Part shown: piece after piece, positions 57,778 to 64,000 of the stretch
Position numbering within the stretch: position 1 is the stretch's first letter
Layout: each line of letters opens with the position of its first letter
NCBI RefSeq assembly: GCF_014268655.2
Contig: NZ_JABWQX020000001.1
Span: forward strand, 3,378,001-3,442,000
Source: Pseudomonas marvdashtae
Lineage (GTDB): Bacteria > Pseudomonadota > Gammaproteobacteria > Pseudomonadales > Pseudomonadaceae
Direction of reading: 5' to 3'
Length of the DNA: 64,000 bases
Notes under the pieces: model-generated
Database searches by the model: none
What the model was told of the DNA's origin: nothing
The model's input: only the letters and a program-made list of their open reading frames with translations
Made by a program: the position numbers and the translations under genes

Positions 57778-58341
57778 TTAGATCTTGCCGACCAGGTCCA
57801 GGGACGGAGCCAGGGTGGCCTCGCCTTCTTTCCACTTGGCTGGGCAGACTTCGCCTGGGTGAGCAGCTACGTACTGAGCGGCCTTGATCTTGCGCAGCAG
57901 CTCGGAAGCGTCACGGCCTACACCACCGTCGTTGATTTCAACGATCTTGATCTGGCCTTCAGGGTTAATCACGAAGGTACCGCGGTCAGCCAGGCCAGCT
58001 TCTTCGATCAACACGTCAAAGTTGCGGGAGATGGTCAGGGTCGGGTCGCCGATCATGGTGTACTGGATCTTGCCGATGGCTGGCGAAGTGTTGTGCCAGG
58101 CAGCGTGAGCGAAGTGAGTGTCGGTCGAAACGCTGTAGATCTCGACGCCCAGCTTCTGGAATTCGGCGTAGTTGTCGGCCAGGTCTTCCAGTTCGGTTGG
58201 GCAAACGAAGGTGAAGTCAGCTGGGTAGAAGAATACGACAGACCACTTGCCTTTCAGGTCGGCGTCCGAGACTTCGACGAAAGCGCCGTTTTTGAAAGCG
58301 GTGGCTTTGAACGGTTTAACTTGGCTGTTGATGATAGGCAT
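57778..58341 (-). CDS. ahpC: Alkyl hydroperoxide reductase subunit C (peroxiredoxin)
   Basis: A 187-residue 2-Cys peroxiredoxin with the peroxidatic cysteine at residue 47 in [13 protein letters not shown] and the resolving cysteine near 166 in [10 protein letters not shown]. It reduces alkyl hydroperoxides and H2O2 and is recycled by AhpF. The ATG at 58341 begins [19 protein letters not shown] and follows GGAGAG. About 100 bases upstream there are CTAT-N7-CTAT and ATAG words (58444-58466) that only partly fit the OxyR pattern. Confidence 0.96.
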   Translation of the reverse strand: MPIINSQVKPFKATAFKNGAFVEVSDADLKGKWSVVFFYPADFTFVCPTELEDLADNYAEFQKLGVEIYSVSTDTHFAHAAWHNTSPAIGKIQYTMIGDPTLTISRNFDVLIEEAGLADRGTFVINPEGQIKIVEINDGGVGRDASELLRKIKAAQYVAAHPGEVCPAKWKEGEATLAPSLDLVGKI

Positions 58342-58576
58342 CGTTGACTCTCCGTCAGGGGTTGAAAAGTTGATGAGGTGAATCTTAGCCACTCATTCCG
58401 CTGAAGGCTCATTGGCAAACCTCATGCGAATGATTGGTTTTGGCTATCAGGAATCTATATAGATAGAAGAAATCTGTAGGCGCTGCCAAAGGTGGCGATC
58501 TGTTGATCGTGGCAATCGACGAACAGTTCACAAGGCTGGACCGATGGATCGCAGCCTTGTATTTGACGACGTTGAG

Positions 58577-59932
58577 TCAGGCGGTTGGTGTACGCATGGT
58601 GACGAATTCTTCGGCGGCGGTGGGATGAACGCCGATGGTTTCGTCGAAGTCGCGCTTAGTGGCGCCAGCTTTCAGGGCAATCGCCAGTCCTTGGACGATT
58701 TCCCCGGCATCCGGCCCGACCATATGGCAACCCAACACTTTGTCCGTCTTGGCATCGACCACCAGCTTCATCAGCGTGCGTTCCTGGCATTCGGTGAGGG
58801 TCAGTTTCATCGGCCGGAAACGGCTTTCGAAGATTTGCACTTCGTAGCCCTCTTCGCGGGCTTGCTCCTCGGTCAGGCCAACGGTGCCGATATTCGGCAA
58901 GCTGAACACGGCCGTGGGGATCATCCGGTAATCCACCAGGCGATATTGCTCGGGCTTGAACAGGCGGCGCGCCACGGCCATGCCTTCGGCCAGCGCGACC
59001 GGTGTCAGCTGCACGCGACCGATCACGTCGCCAATGGCCAGGATCGACGGCTCGGCGGTCTCGTACTTTTCATTGACCTGCACAAAACCTTTCTCATCCA
59101 GCGTGACGCCGGTGTTCTCCAGGCCGAGGTTGTCGAGCATGGGGCGCCGGCCGGTGGCGTAGAACACACAATCGGTAAGCAACGTCTTGCCATCCTTGAG
59201 CTCTACCCTCAGGCTGCCATCCTCCAGTTTTTCGATGCACTTGATGTCCGCGTTGAACTGCAGATCCAAGCCGCGACGCTCCAGCTCTTCGGCCAGATGC
59301 TTGCGCACCGCGCCGTCGAAGCCGCGCAGGAACAGGTCACCGCGATAGAGCAAGGAAGTTTGCGCGCCCATGCCATGGAAAATCCCGGCGAACTCCACCG
59401 CAATGTAACCGCCGCCCACCACGAGGATGCGCTTGGGCAGTTCCTTGAGGAAGAACGCCTCGTTGGAACCGATGGCATGCTCGCGCCCTGGAATGTCCGG
59501 AATCACCGGCCAGCCGCCCGTGGCGATCATGATGTGTTGGGCGGTATGGCGTTGGCCGTTGATCTCGACTTCGTGCGGACCGGTAATCTTCGCGTGGCCT
59601 TCATGCAGCGTGACGCCACTGTTGGCCAACAGGTTCCGGTAGATGCCGTTGAGTCGATTGATTTCGCGATCCTTGTTGGCGATCAGCGTGGCCCAGTCGA
59701 AACTTGCCTCGCCTGCCGTCCAACCATAGGCTGACGCCTGCTCGAAGTCCTCGGCGTAATGCGCGCCGTAGACCAGCAGTTTTTTCGGCACGCAGCCCAC
59801 GTTCACGCACGTACCGCCCAGGTAACGGCTTTCCGCCACGGCCACCTTCGCGCCGAAACCGGCGGCAAACCGCGCCGCCCGCACACCGCCGGAACCGGCG
59901 CCAATCACATACAGATCAAAATCGTAGGCCAT
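58577..59932 (-). CDS. gorA: Glutathione-disulfide reductase
   Basis: A 451-residue FAD/NADPH enzyme that regenerates reduced glutathione. The redox-active pair is CVNVGC at residues 42-47, the FAD motif is [21 protein letters not shown], the second dinucleotide motif [16 protein letters not shown] is near residue 170, and the C-terminal catalytic histidine lies in [10 protein letters not shown]. It sits in a cluster with ahpC, ahpF and gloA, all thiol- or glutathione-dependent defence genes. Confidence 0.96.
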   Translation of the reverse strand: MAYDFDLYVIGAGSGGVRAARFAAGFGAKVAVAESRYLGGTCVNVGCVPKKLLVYGAHYAEDFEQASAYGWTAGEASFDWATLIANKDREINRLNGIYRNLLANSGVTLHEGHAKITGPHEVEINGQRHTAQHIMIATGGWPVIPDIPGREHAIGSNEAFFLKELPKRILVVGGGYIAVEFAGIFHGMGAQTSLLYRGDLFLRGFDGAVRKHLAEELERRGLDLQFNADIKCIEKLEDGSLRVELKDGKTLLTDCVFYATGRRPMLDNLGLENTGVTLDEKGFVQVNEKYETAEPSILAIGDVIGRVQLTPVALAEGMAVARRLFKPEQYRLVDYRMIPTAVFSLPNIGTVGLTEEQAREEGYEVQIFESRFRPMKLTLTECQERTLMKLVVDAKTDKVLGCHMVGPDAGEIVQGLAIALKAGATKRDFDETIGVHPTAAEEFVTMRTPTA

Positions 59933-60062
59933 CTTCTATCTCCTTCGGCAGGTCATCAGCATACCTGCTGTTCCTGCATGGGAGCAGCCAGATTGGGCAG
60001 CGATGGAAATGATTATGGGGGCGCAAGCGCAAAAGCCAACCGGCATTTTGCAGGTCGCCTTT

Positions 60063-60150
60063 GTGGCGAGGGCTTGCTCCCGCTCGGCTGCGAAGCAGAC
60101 GCAATTCAACGGGGCGCTTCGCGCCCAACGGGAGCAAGCTCCCTCGCCAC
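60063..60150. repeat. REP pair (REPIN-like) between gorA and galU
   Basis: Inverted REP elements, GTGGCGAGGGCTTGCTCCCG on the left and GGGAGCAAGCTCCCTCGCCA on the right, flank a shorter spacer than in the other two pairs. The left copy lacks the three bases AGG of the full core. Confidence 0.85.
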
Positions 60151-60177
60151 GGGAATTCAGCGCCTGGAACGGCAGGC

Positions 60178-60213
60178 AAAAAAACGCCCCGAACCAGGCG
60201 GGGCGTTTTTTTT
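60178..60213 (-). terminator. Terminator of galU
   Basis: An A-run, ACGCCCCG, a 7-base loop, CGGGGCGT and eight T's form a strong intrinsic terminator that works on both strands, 20 bases after the galU stop codon. Confidence 0.92.
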
Positions 60214-60232
60214 CAAGGCATGGCGCAGGCTA

Positions 60233-61072
60233 TCAGTAAGCCTTGCCGGTCTTGTAGAAATTCTCGAAGCAGAAGTTGGTCGCGTCGATGTAGCCTTCGG
60301 CGCCGCCACAGTCGAAACGCTTGCCCTTGAACTTGTACGCCATCACGCAGCCATTCTGGGCTTGTTTCATCAGGGCGTCGGTGATCTGGATTTCACCGCC
60401 CTTGCCTGGCTCGGTCTGTTCGATCAGGTCGAAGATGTCCGGGGTCAGGATGTAACGACCAATGATCGCCAGGTTCGACGGGGCGTCTTCCGGCTTCGGC
60501 TTTTCAACCATGCTGTGAACGCGGTAGATGTCGTCGCGGATCATTTCACCCGCGATCACGCCGTACTTGTTGGTTTCCTGCGGATCGACTTCCTGGATCG
60601 CCACGATAGAGCAGCGGAACTGCTTGTACAGCTTGACCATCTGGGTCAGTACGCCGTCGCCTTCCAGGTTGACGCACAAGTCATCCGCCAGCACCACGGC
60701 GAACGGTTCGTCACCGATCAGCGGGCGGCCGGTCAGGATCGCGTGGCCCAGGCCTTTCATTTCAGTCTGACGGGTGTAGGAGAACGAGCACTCGTCCAGC
60801 AGTTTGCGAATGCCGACCAGGTATTTCTCCTTGTCGGTGCCCTTGATCTGGTTTTCCAGCTCGTAGCTGATGTCGAAATGGTCTTCCAGGGCGCGCTTGC
60901 CACGGCCGGTGACGATGGAAATTTCCGTCAGGCCTGCGTCAAGGGCTTCTTCGACGCCGTACTGGATCAGTGGCTTGTTCACCACCGGCAGCATTTCCTT
61001 GGGCATGGCTTTAGTCGCTGGCAGGAAGCGAGTACCGTAACCGGCTGCTGGGAACAAGCATTTCTTGATCAT
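60233..61072 (-). CDS. galU: UTP-glucose-1-phosphate uridylyltransferase
   Basis: GalU makes UDP-glucose, the precursor of LPS, exopolysaccharide and trehalose-type products. The 279-residue length is standard. It has the nucleotidyl-transferase signature KCLFPAAGYGTRFLPATKAMPKEMLPVVNKPLIQYGVEEA at the N terminus, LADDLCVN near residue 128 and the C-terminal GKRFDCGGAEGYIDATNFC. It is flanked by its own terminator. Confidence 0.97.
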   Translation of the reverse strand: MIKKCLFPAAGYGTRFLPATKAMPKEMLPVVNKPLIQYGVEEALDAGLTEISIVTGRGKRALEDHFDISYELENQIKGTDKEKYLVGIRKLLDECSFSYTRQTEMKGLGHAILTGRPLIGDEPFAVVLADDLCVNLEGDGVLTQMVKLYKQFRCSIVAIQEVDPQETNKYGVIAGEMIRDDIYRVHSMVEKPKPEDAPSNLAIIGRYILTPDIFDLIEQTEPGKGGEIQITDALMKQAQNGCVMAYKFKGKRFDCGGAEGYIDATNFCFENFYKTGKAY

Positions 61073-61304
61073 ATAAGTCCTTGAAAAGGCGGTATGTACG
61101 AGTTTCGGCGCAGTCTAATCAGCCAGCAGGCGCCTTACAATGCCTGCACTGGCCAACCGATGCCATCATAGAGAAATAAACCGTCGGATAGTTCAATCCC
61201 CTTTCGTTCCGATGGTTCCAGCGGTCCCACTGTACGCCCCTGAGCGCTGTTTGCGAGCATTTGGCGTATCATGGCCGCCTTGATCACGCCAACGAGGCAG
61301 CTAG

Positions 61305-61520
61305 ATGTCGGCAACACAGAACGCAAACGGTTATTCGGTCACCCAGGACAAGGACGGCCAATGGTGGATTACCAACTACCATGGTGAACAAGTCGCCGGC
61401 CCCCTGCCCAGTAAAGCCATGGCGGTTGAAGTGGCCGCAGTTTTCCAGGACGAACGCTCTGCCCCGGCCCCTCGGGAGCGTGAGCAGGCGCCCGCGCGCA
61501 ATAATCGCCGCAAGAAGTAA
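61305..61520 (+). CDS. Small hypothetical protein
   Basis: A 71-residue protein, MSATQNANGYSVTQDKDGQWWITNYHGEQV..., with a GAGG ribosome site seven bases upstream. The first half could form a small beta-sheet (WWITNYHGEQVAGPLPSKAMAVEVAAVF), the rest is basic and disordered, ending RNNRRKK. It may be a DNA- or RNA-associated protein, but no family was recognised. Confidence 0.65.
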   Translation: MSATQNANGYSVTQDKDGQWWITNYHGEQVAGPLPSKAMAVEVAAVFQDERSAPAPREREQAPARNNRRKK

Positions 61521-61634
61521 TCGATCGATCCCCATCGAGGCCAGGTTGTCTTGATGGGGCGCGTGGTTTAGCTGTACCGGAATGGCCATTCGCTATAATC
61601 TCGCGCCATTCCTCCCCTTCTCGATGACGATCCC

Positions 61635-61916
61635 ATGAAAAAAATCCTGGCGCTGTTCGCAGTCCTGGCCTTGGCAGGCTGTGCCTCGGCACAAAAGACC
61701 TATCTGGATAACGGCGAACAGGGCCTGACCATCGATTGCTCGGGCGAGGCCAACTCCTGGGCGACTTGTTACGAGAAAGCCGATGCGTCCTGTGCCGGTA
61801 CGGGCTACCGCATCGTCGGCACCGACGGCACGCCACAGGCCAAGGAAAGCGAGAAAACCCTTGGTGTCGACATCGGCAACTTCACCAGCCGTAGCGTGCT
61901 AGTGGTATGTAAATAA
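61635..61916 (+). CDS. Small predicted lipoprotein
   Basis: A 93-residue protein with a lipoprotein signal, MKKILALFAVLALAGCASAQ (lipobox LAGC, cysteine 16), and four further cysteines in the mature part (DCSGE, ATCYEKADASCAG, VVCK) that may form two disulfides. Lack of an Asp after the Cys suggests outer-membrane sorting. Function unknown. Confidence 0.78.
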   Translation: MKKILALFAVLALAGCASAQKTYLDNGEQGLTIDCSGEANSWATCYEKADASCAGTGYRIVGTDGTPQAKESEKTLGVDIGNFTSRSVLVVCK

Positions 61917-61917
61917 T

Positions 61918-62148
61918 CTAGATGTGGATCTCGGCGAACTTGATGCCCAAGCCCCTCAGGGTCTCGATCAGGTCGTCGAGCCGGCTGAAAGATTCGACTT
62001 CGTCCTGGTCATCCACCAGGAAATAACTGCGCCCGGCGCTTTTCTTGAAAAATACGATCCACTCGCCCGGGCTTCCAGGGTTCTGGATCACATGGGTGGC
62101 GTGGATCAACCCTTCTGCGTGGCGCTCGCGCACCTGCTCGCGTTTCAT
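61918..62148 (-). CDS. Small hypothetical protein
   Basis: A 76-residue cytoplasmic protein, MKREQVRERHAEGLIHATHVIQNPGSPGEWIVFFKKSAGRSYFLVDDQDEVESF..., with a GGAG ribosome site upstream of the ATG at 62148. The pattern of a short domain with WIVFF and SYFLVDDQDEV recurs in pseudomonads, but I cannot name its family. It is convergent with the preceding lipoprotein gene, one base apart. Confidence 0.7.
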   Translation of the reverse strand: MKREQVRERHAEGLIHATHVIQNPGSPGEWIVFFKKSAGRSYFLVDDQDEVESFSRLDDLIETLRGLGIKFAEIHI

Positions 62149-62169
62149 CGACTCAACTCCATAAATGAC

Positions 62170-62199
62170 AATGCCGCCAACGTTCACCGTGGCGGCATT
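62170..62199. terminator. Hairpin with T-tract between two small genes
   Basis: AATGCCGCCA and TGGCGGCATT form a 10-base stem followed on the plus strand by ATTTTTG. It lies between two minus-strand genes and downstream of the lipoprotein gene at 62258, so it may end that transcript, although the T-tract is better on the plus strand. Confidence 0.55.
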
Positions 62200-62257
62200 A
62201 TTTTTGTCGAGGGCGCAGCTTAACCGATGCCCGGCCTGCTCGTCAGGCCGAGCGTGC

Positions 62258-62608
62258 TCAGCCGGAGATGCAAGCGTTGGCCGCGTCCTGCACATCACCC
62301 GGGCGCACCGGCACGTTGGACATGCTTTCGTGCAACTTGATGCTGCTGCCGCTGGAGCGCTCGTCAATGTCAAATACCGCGGCCGGCAGCGCCGACAGCT
62401 TGCCGGGGACGATCATCCGGACACCGTTCTTGTGCGGCTCCATCTGCAGCGGGCCACGGGTCTTCAGCAACTTGTCGGCCACGCACTTGGCGTATTCATG
62501 GGGTTTCTTCCCGGAGATGACGCTCATGGTGGGAGGCGACTGGTTGATGTCCGATACCGATGCACATCCACCCAAGGCCAAGGCCAATACCCACACGCTG
62601 CGCTTCAT
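62258..62608 (-). CDS. Small predicted lipoprotein
   Basis: A 116-residue protein with a lipoprotein signal MKRSVWVLALALGGCASVSD (lipobox LGGC) and a mature domain containing KKPHEYAKCVADKLLK and a C-terminal DAANACISG, giving two cysteines that may bond. The ATG at 62608 follows GGAGG. No family or function was recognised beyond export. Confidence 0.75.
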   Translation of the reverse strand: MKRSVWVLALALGGCASVSDINQSPPTMSVISGKKPHEYAKCVADKLLKTRGPLQMEPHKNGVRMIVPGKLSALPAAVFDIDERSSGSSIKLHESMSNVPVRPGDVQDAANACISG

Positions 62609-62815
62609 ATGATTCCTCCGGTAAAGACCCTCCGACAATGCAAACGCCGTTTTTCTCCGGCGCCCTGCGCTTTTTTATCCATCCCGCGCGCAGTAAATGG
62701 ACGGCACCTGGAACGGGGGACGGATATTAACCCGCGGTGCTGATAAACTGCGCGCCATAATTATTGCTCCACCTTACCGTCTTGATTTGCAAGAAATGCC
62801 CTTCTGGAGGCGCCC

Positions 62816-63118
62816 ATGAAATTCATCCACCAGCGCGAGCACCTCAACGAGGACGATATCGTCGTTATCGAATGCTCCCAAATGTGCAACATCCGTTTGA
62901 TGAACGACGCCAATTTCCGTAGTTTCAAGAACGGTGGCCGGCACACTTACCATGGCGGCGCATTCGACACGTTCCCGGCCAAGATTACCGCGCCTAGCAC
63001 CGGTTTCTGGAACATCACCATCGACACCGTCAGCCATCGCGCCATCAGCGTCACACGCAAGCCGACCCTGACCCACAAAATCAAGATCATCCGGCGCTCC
63101 AGCTCGAAACTGAGCTGA
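62816..63118 (+). CDS. DUF1883 domain-containing protein
   Basis: A 100-residue protein that matches the DUF1883 pattern: an N-terminal MKFIHQREHLNEDDIVVIECSQMCNIRLMNDANF, then FKNGGRHTYHGGAFDTFPAKITAPSTGFWNITID. Members are small beta-rich proteins, some fused to TIR-like domains in other bacteria (recalled). Here it stands alone. Function unknown. Confidence 0.78.
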   Translation: MKFIHQREHLNEDDIVVIECSQMCNIRLMNDANFRSFKNGGRHTYHGGAFDTFPAKITAPSTGFWNITIDTVSHRAISVTRKPTLTHKIKIIRRSSSKLS

Positions 63119-63147
63119 GCCGCCCCGTGCCAAAGACAGGACAGACC

Positions 63148-63315
63148 GTGGCCCAGACAACCAAATACGTGATCAAGTACAAGCTCAACGGCGAACGCCG
63201 CTTCGAGTTCGCGCAGTTGCAAGATGGCACCGAAGAAGAAGCCAAGGCAGAGCTGGAGAAGCTGCATGGCGAGAGCGATGAGATCAGCGAGGTCAAGGTC
63301 ACCAAGGCGCTTTAA
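63148..63315 (+). CDS. Small hypothetical protein
   Basis: A 55-residue protein whose likely GTG start at 63148 gives AQTTKYVIKYKLNGERRFEFAQLQDGTEEEAKAELEKLHGESDEISEVKVTKAL. An upstream GTG seven codons earlier is possible, but AGGA precedes the chosen one. The frame begins 30 bases after the DUF1883 gene, so they are probably cotranscribed. No family was recognised. Confidence 0.6.
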   Translation: MAQTTKYVIKYKLNGERRFEFAQLQDGTEEEAKAELEKLHGESDEISEVKVTKAL

Positions 63316-63335
63316 AGACGCAGCCATATGCATCC

Positions 63336-63363
63336 GTGGCGAGGGGATTTATCCCCTCACCAC
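63336..63363. repeat. Palindrome of a REP-like family
   Basis: GTGGCGAGGGGATTTATCCC, continuing to CTCACCAC, is a near-perfect inverted repeat with a TT/TA centre. Its core differs from the common REP of this window (GGGGATTTATCCCC instead of GGGAGCTTGCTCCC), so it may be a second REP family. Confidence 0.75.
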
Positions 63364-63450
63364 AAAAGCTTTTCAATACCGCAAGAATCGGGGTGCCCGA
63401 CAACACAGCACTTTCCAGACTGAGCAGTCCTTCCATCAAGGGTTGCAATA

Positions 63451-64000
63451 ATGTTCCCTACGCTCCCCCTGCCCCGCCCCATCGCCGACCTCGACTGGCC
63501 CGCCCTGGAACAAAGCCTCGACCTGGACGGCTGCGCAATCATCCGCAATCTGCTGCCGGCCGCGCTTTGCCTGGAACTCAGTGGCTTGTACGCCCAGCCC
63601 GGGCTGTTTCGTTCCCGGGTGATCATGGCGCGTCATGGATTCGGCCGTGGTGAGTACCAGTATTTTCGTTACCCGCTGCCTGAGGCCATCCAACAACTGC
63701 GTCAGTCGCTGTATCCGCTGTTGGTGCCGCTGGCTAACCGCTGGAATGAATGCATGGGTTTGCCAGTACGATATCCCGACCAGCACGCCGATTTCGTCCA
63801 GCGCTGTCACGCTGCCGGGCAACAACGTCCCACGCCCTTGCTGTTGCAATACGGCCCGCAGGATTACAACTGCCTGCATCAGGATCTGTACGGTGAGCAC
63901 GTGTTCCCTTTGCAGGTGGCGATCCTGCTGTCGGCACCGGACCTGGACTTTACCGGTGGCGAGTTTGTCTTGACCGAGCAACGTCCGCGCATGCAGTCGC
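63451..64000 (+). CDS. 2OG-Fe(II) oxygenase family protein, cut by the window edge
   Basis: The frame starts with an ATG preceded by AAGGG and runs to the end of the window (183 residues, incomplete). Sequence words include LDLDGCAIIRNLLPAALCLELSGLY, RGEYQYFRYPLPEAI and CLHQDLYGEHVFPLQVAILLS, with HQD fitting the HxD metal site of iron/2-oxoglutarate oxygenases. It resembles uncharacterised COG3826-type proteins. The second metal histidine and the arginine that binds 2-oxoglutarate would lie outside the window. Confidence 0.75.
   Translation, partial: MFPTLPLPRPIADLDWPALEQSLDLDGCAIIRNLLPAALCLELSGLYAQPGLFRSRVIMARHGFGRGEYQYFRYPLPEAIQQLRQSLYPLLVPLANRWNECMGLPVRYPDQHADFVQRCHAAGQQRPTPLLLQYGPQDYNCLHQDLYGEHVFPLQVAILLSAPDLDFTGGEFVLTEQRPRMQS

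Overview
The window is bacterial chromosome from a Pseudomonas of the fluorescens group. The evidence is GC-rich coding DNA with short spacers, a 4-hydroxyphenylpyruvate dioxygenase that matches the P. fluorescens enzyme almost residue for residue (from memory), an MvaT-family nucleoid protein, Pseudomonas-type REP palindromes in many gaps, and a cobalamin riboswitch in front of a cobW-cobN operon. No rRNA, tRNA, prophage or CRISPR array was seen. Almost all genes look like chromosomal metabolic genes; the one clear mobile element is an IS110/IS1111-type insertion sequence near 24 kb.

Layout. 0.3-15.9 kb: a complete myo-inositol catabolic and uptake region on the minus strand (iolC, iolE, iolB, iolA/mmsA, iolI, iolD, iolG, an IolW-like dehydrogenase, then a sugar ABC transporter), with the divergent RpiR-type regulator iolR and a GST gene on the plus strand. 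Palindromes of the form GGAA-N6-TTCC lie in the iolC/iolR gap and in front of the transporter genes, so one repressor probably controls both. 16.7-23.4 kb: a two-component system, a DUF1652 protein, a PAS-LuxR regulator, a tartrate/D-malate-type dehydrogenase and a succinate-semialdehyde-type dehydrogenase. 23.5-25.85 kb: no host genes; two inverted copies of a dispersed extragenic repeat flank a REP pair, and an IS1111-type element sits inside one copy. 25.9-37.3 kb: a ten-gene minus-strand operon joining a dipeptide-type ABC transporter to a three-part HcnABC/opine-oxidase-like flavin dehydrogenase, a second flavin oxidase, a HAD hydrolase and an ArgE-type deacylase. It looks like uptake and oxidation of an N-substituted amino acid or opine-like compound whose identity cannot be read from sequence.

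37.6-44.6 kb: riboswitch, cobW, cobN, a ChlI-like AAA+ ATPase and a small VWA protein, the cobalt-insertion step of cobalamin synthesis. 44.6-48.6 kb: glycerate kinase, a CdaR-type regulator and an MFS transporter. 48.6-53.97 kb: aldo/keto reductase, RarD-like transporter, hppD, a DMT exporter and a divergent LysR gene broken by a one-base frameshift. 54.3-61.1 kb: MvaT-family protein, a periplasmic protein, gloA, ahpF, ahpC, gorA and galU, largely a thiol/peroxide defence neighbourhood. 61.3-64 kb: small uncharacterised proteins and lipoproteins, ending in a 2OG-Fe(II) oxygenase cut by the window edge.

The strongest candidate for something new is the insertion sequence. The roughly 240-base noncoding tail downstream of its transposase, where IS1111-type elements encode their guide (seek/bridge) RNA, contains two 8-base words, TAAGCAAA and GCGCTTTT, 18 bases apart. 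These match, in the same order, the two sides of the insertion point in the host repeat; the uninterrupted copy of that repeat reads TAAGCAAAACGCTTTT. Second is the ten-gene opine-like oxidation operon.
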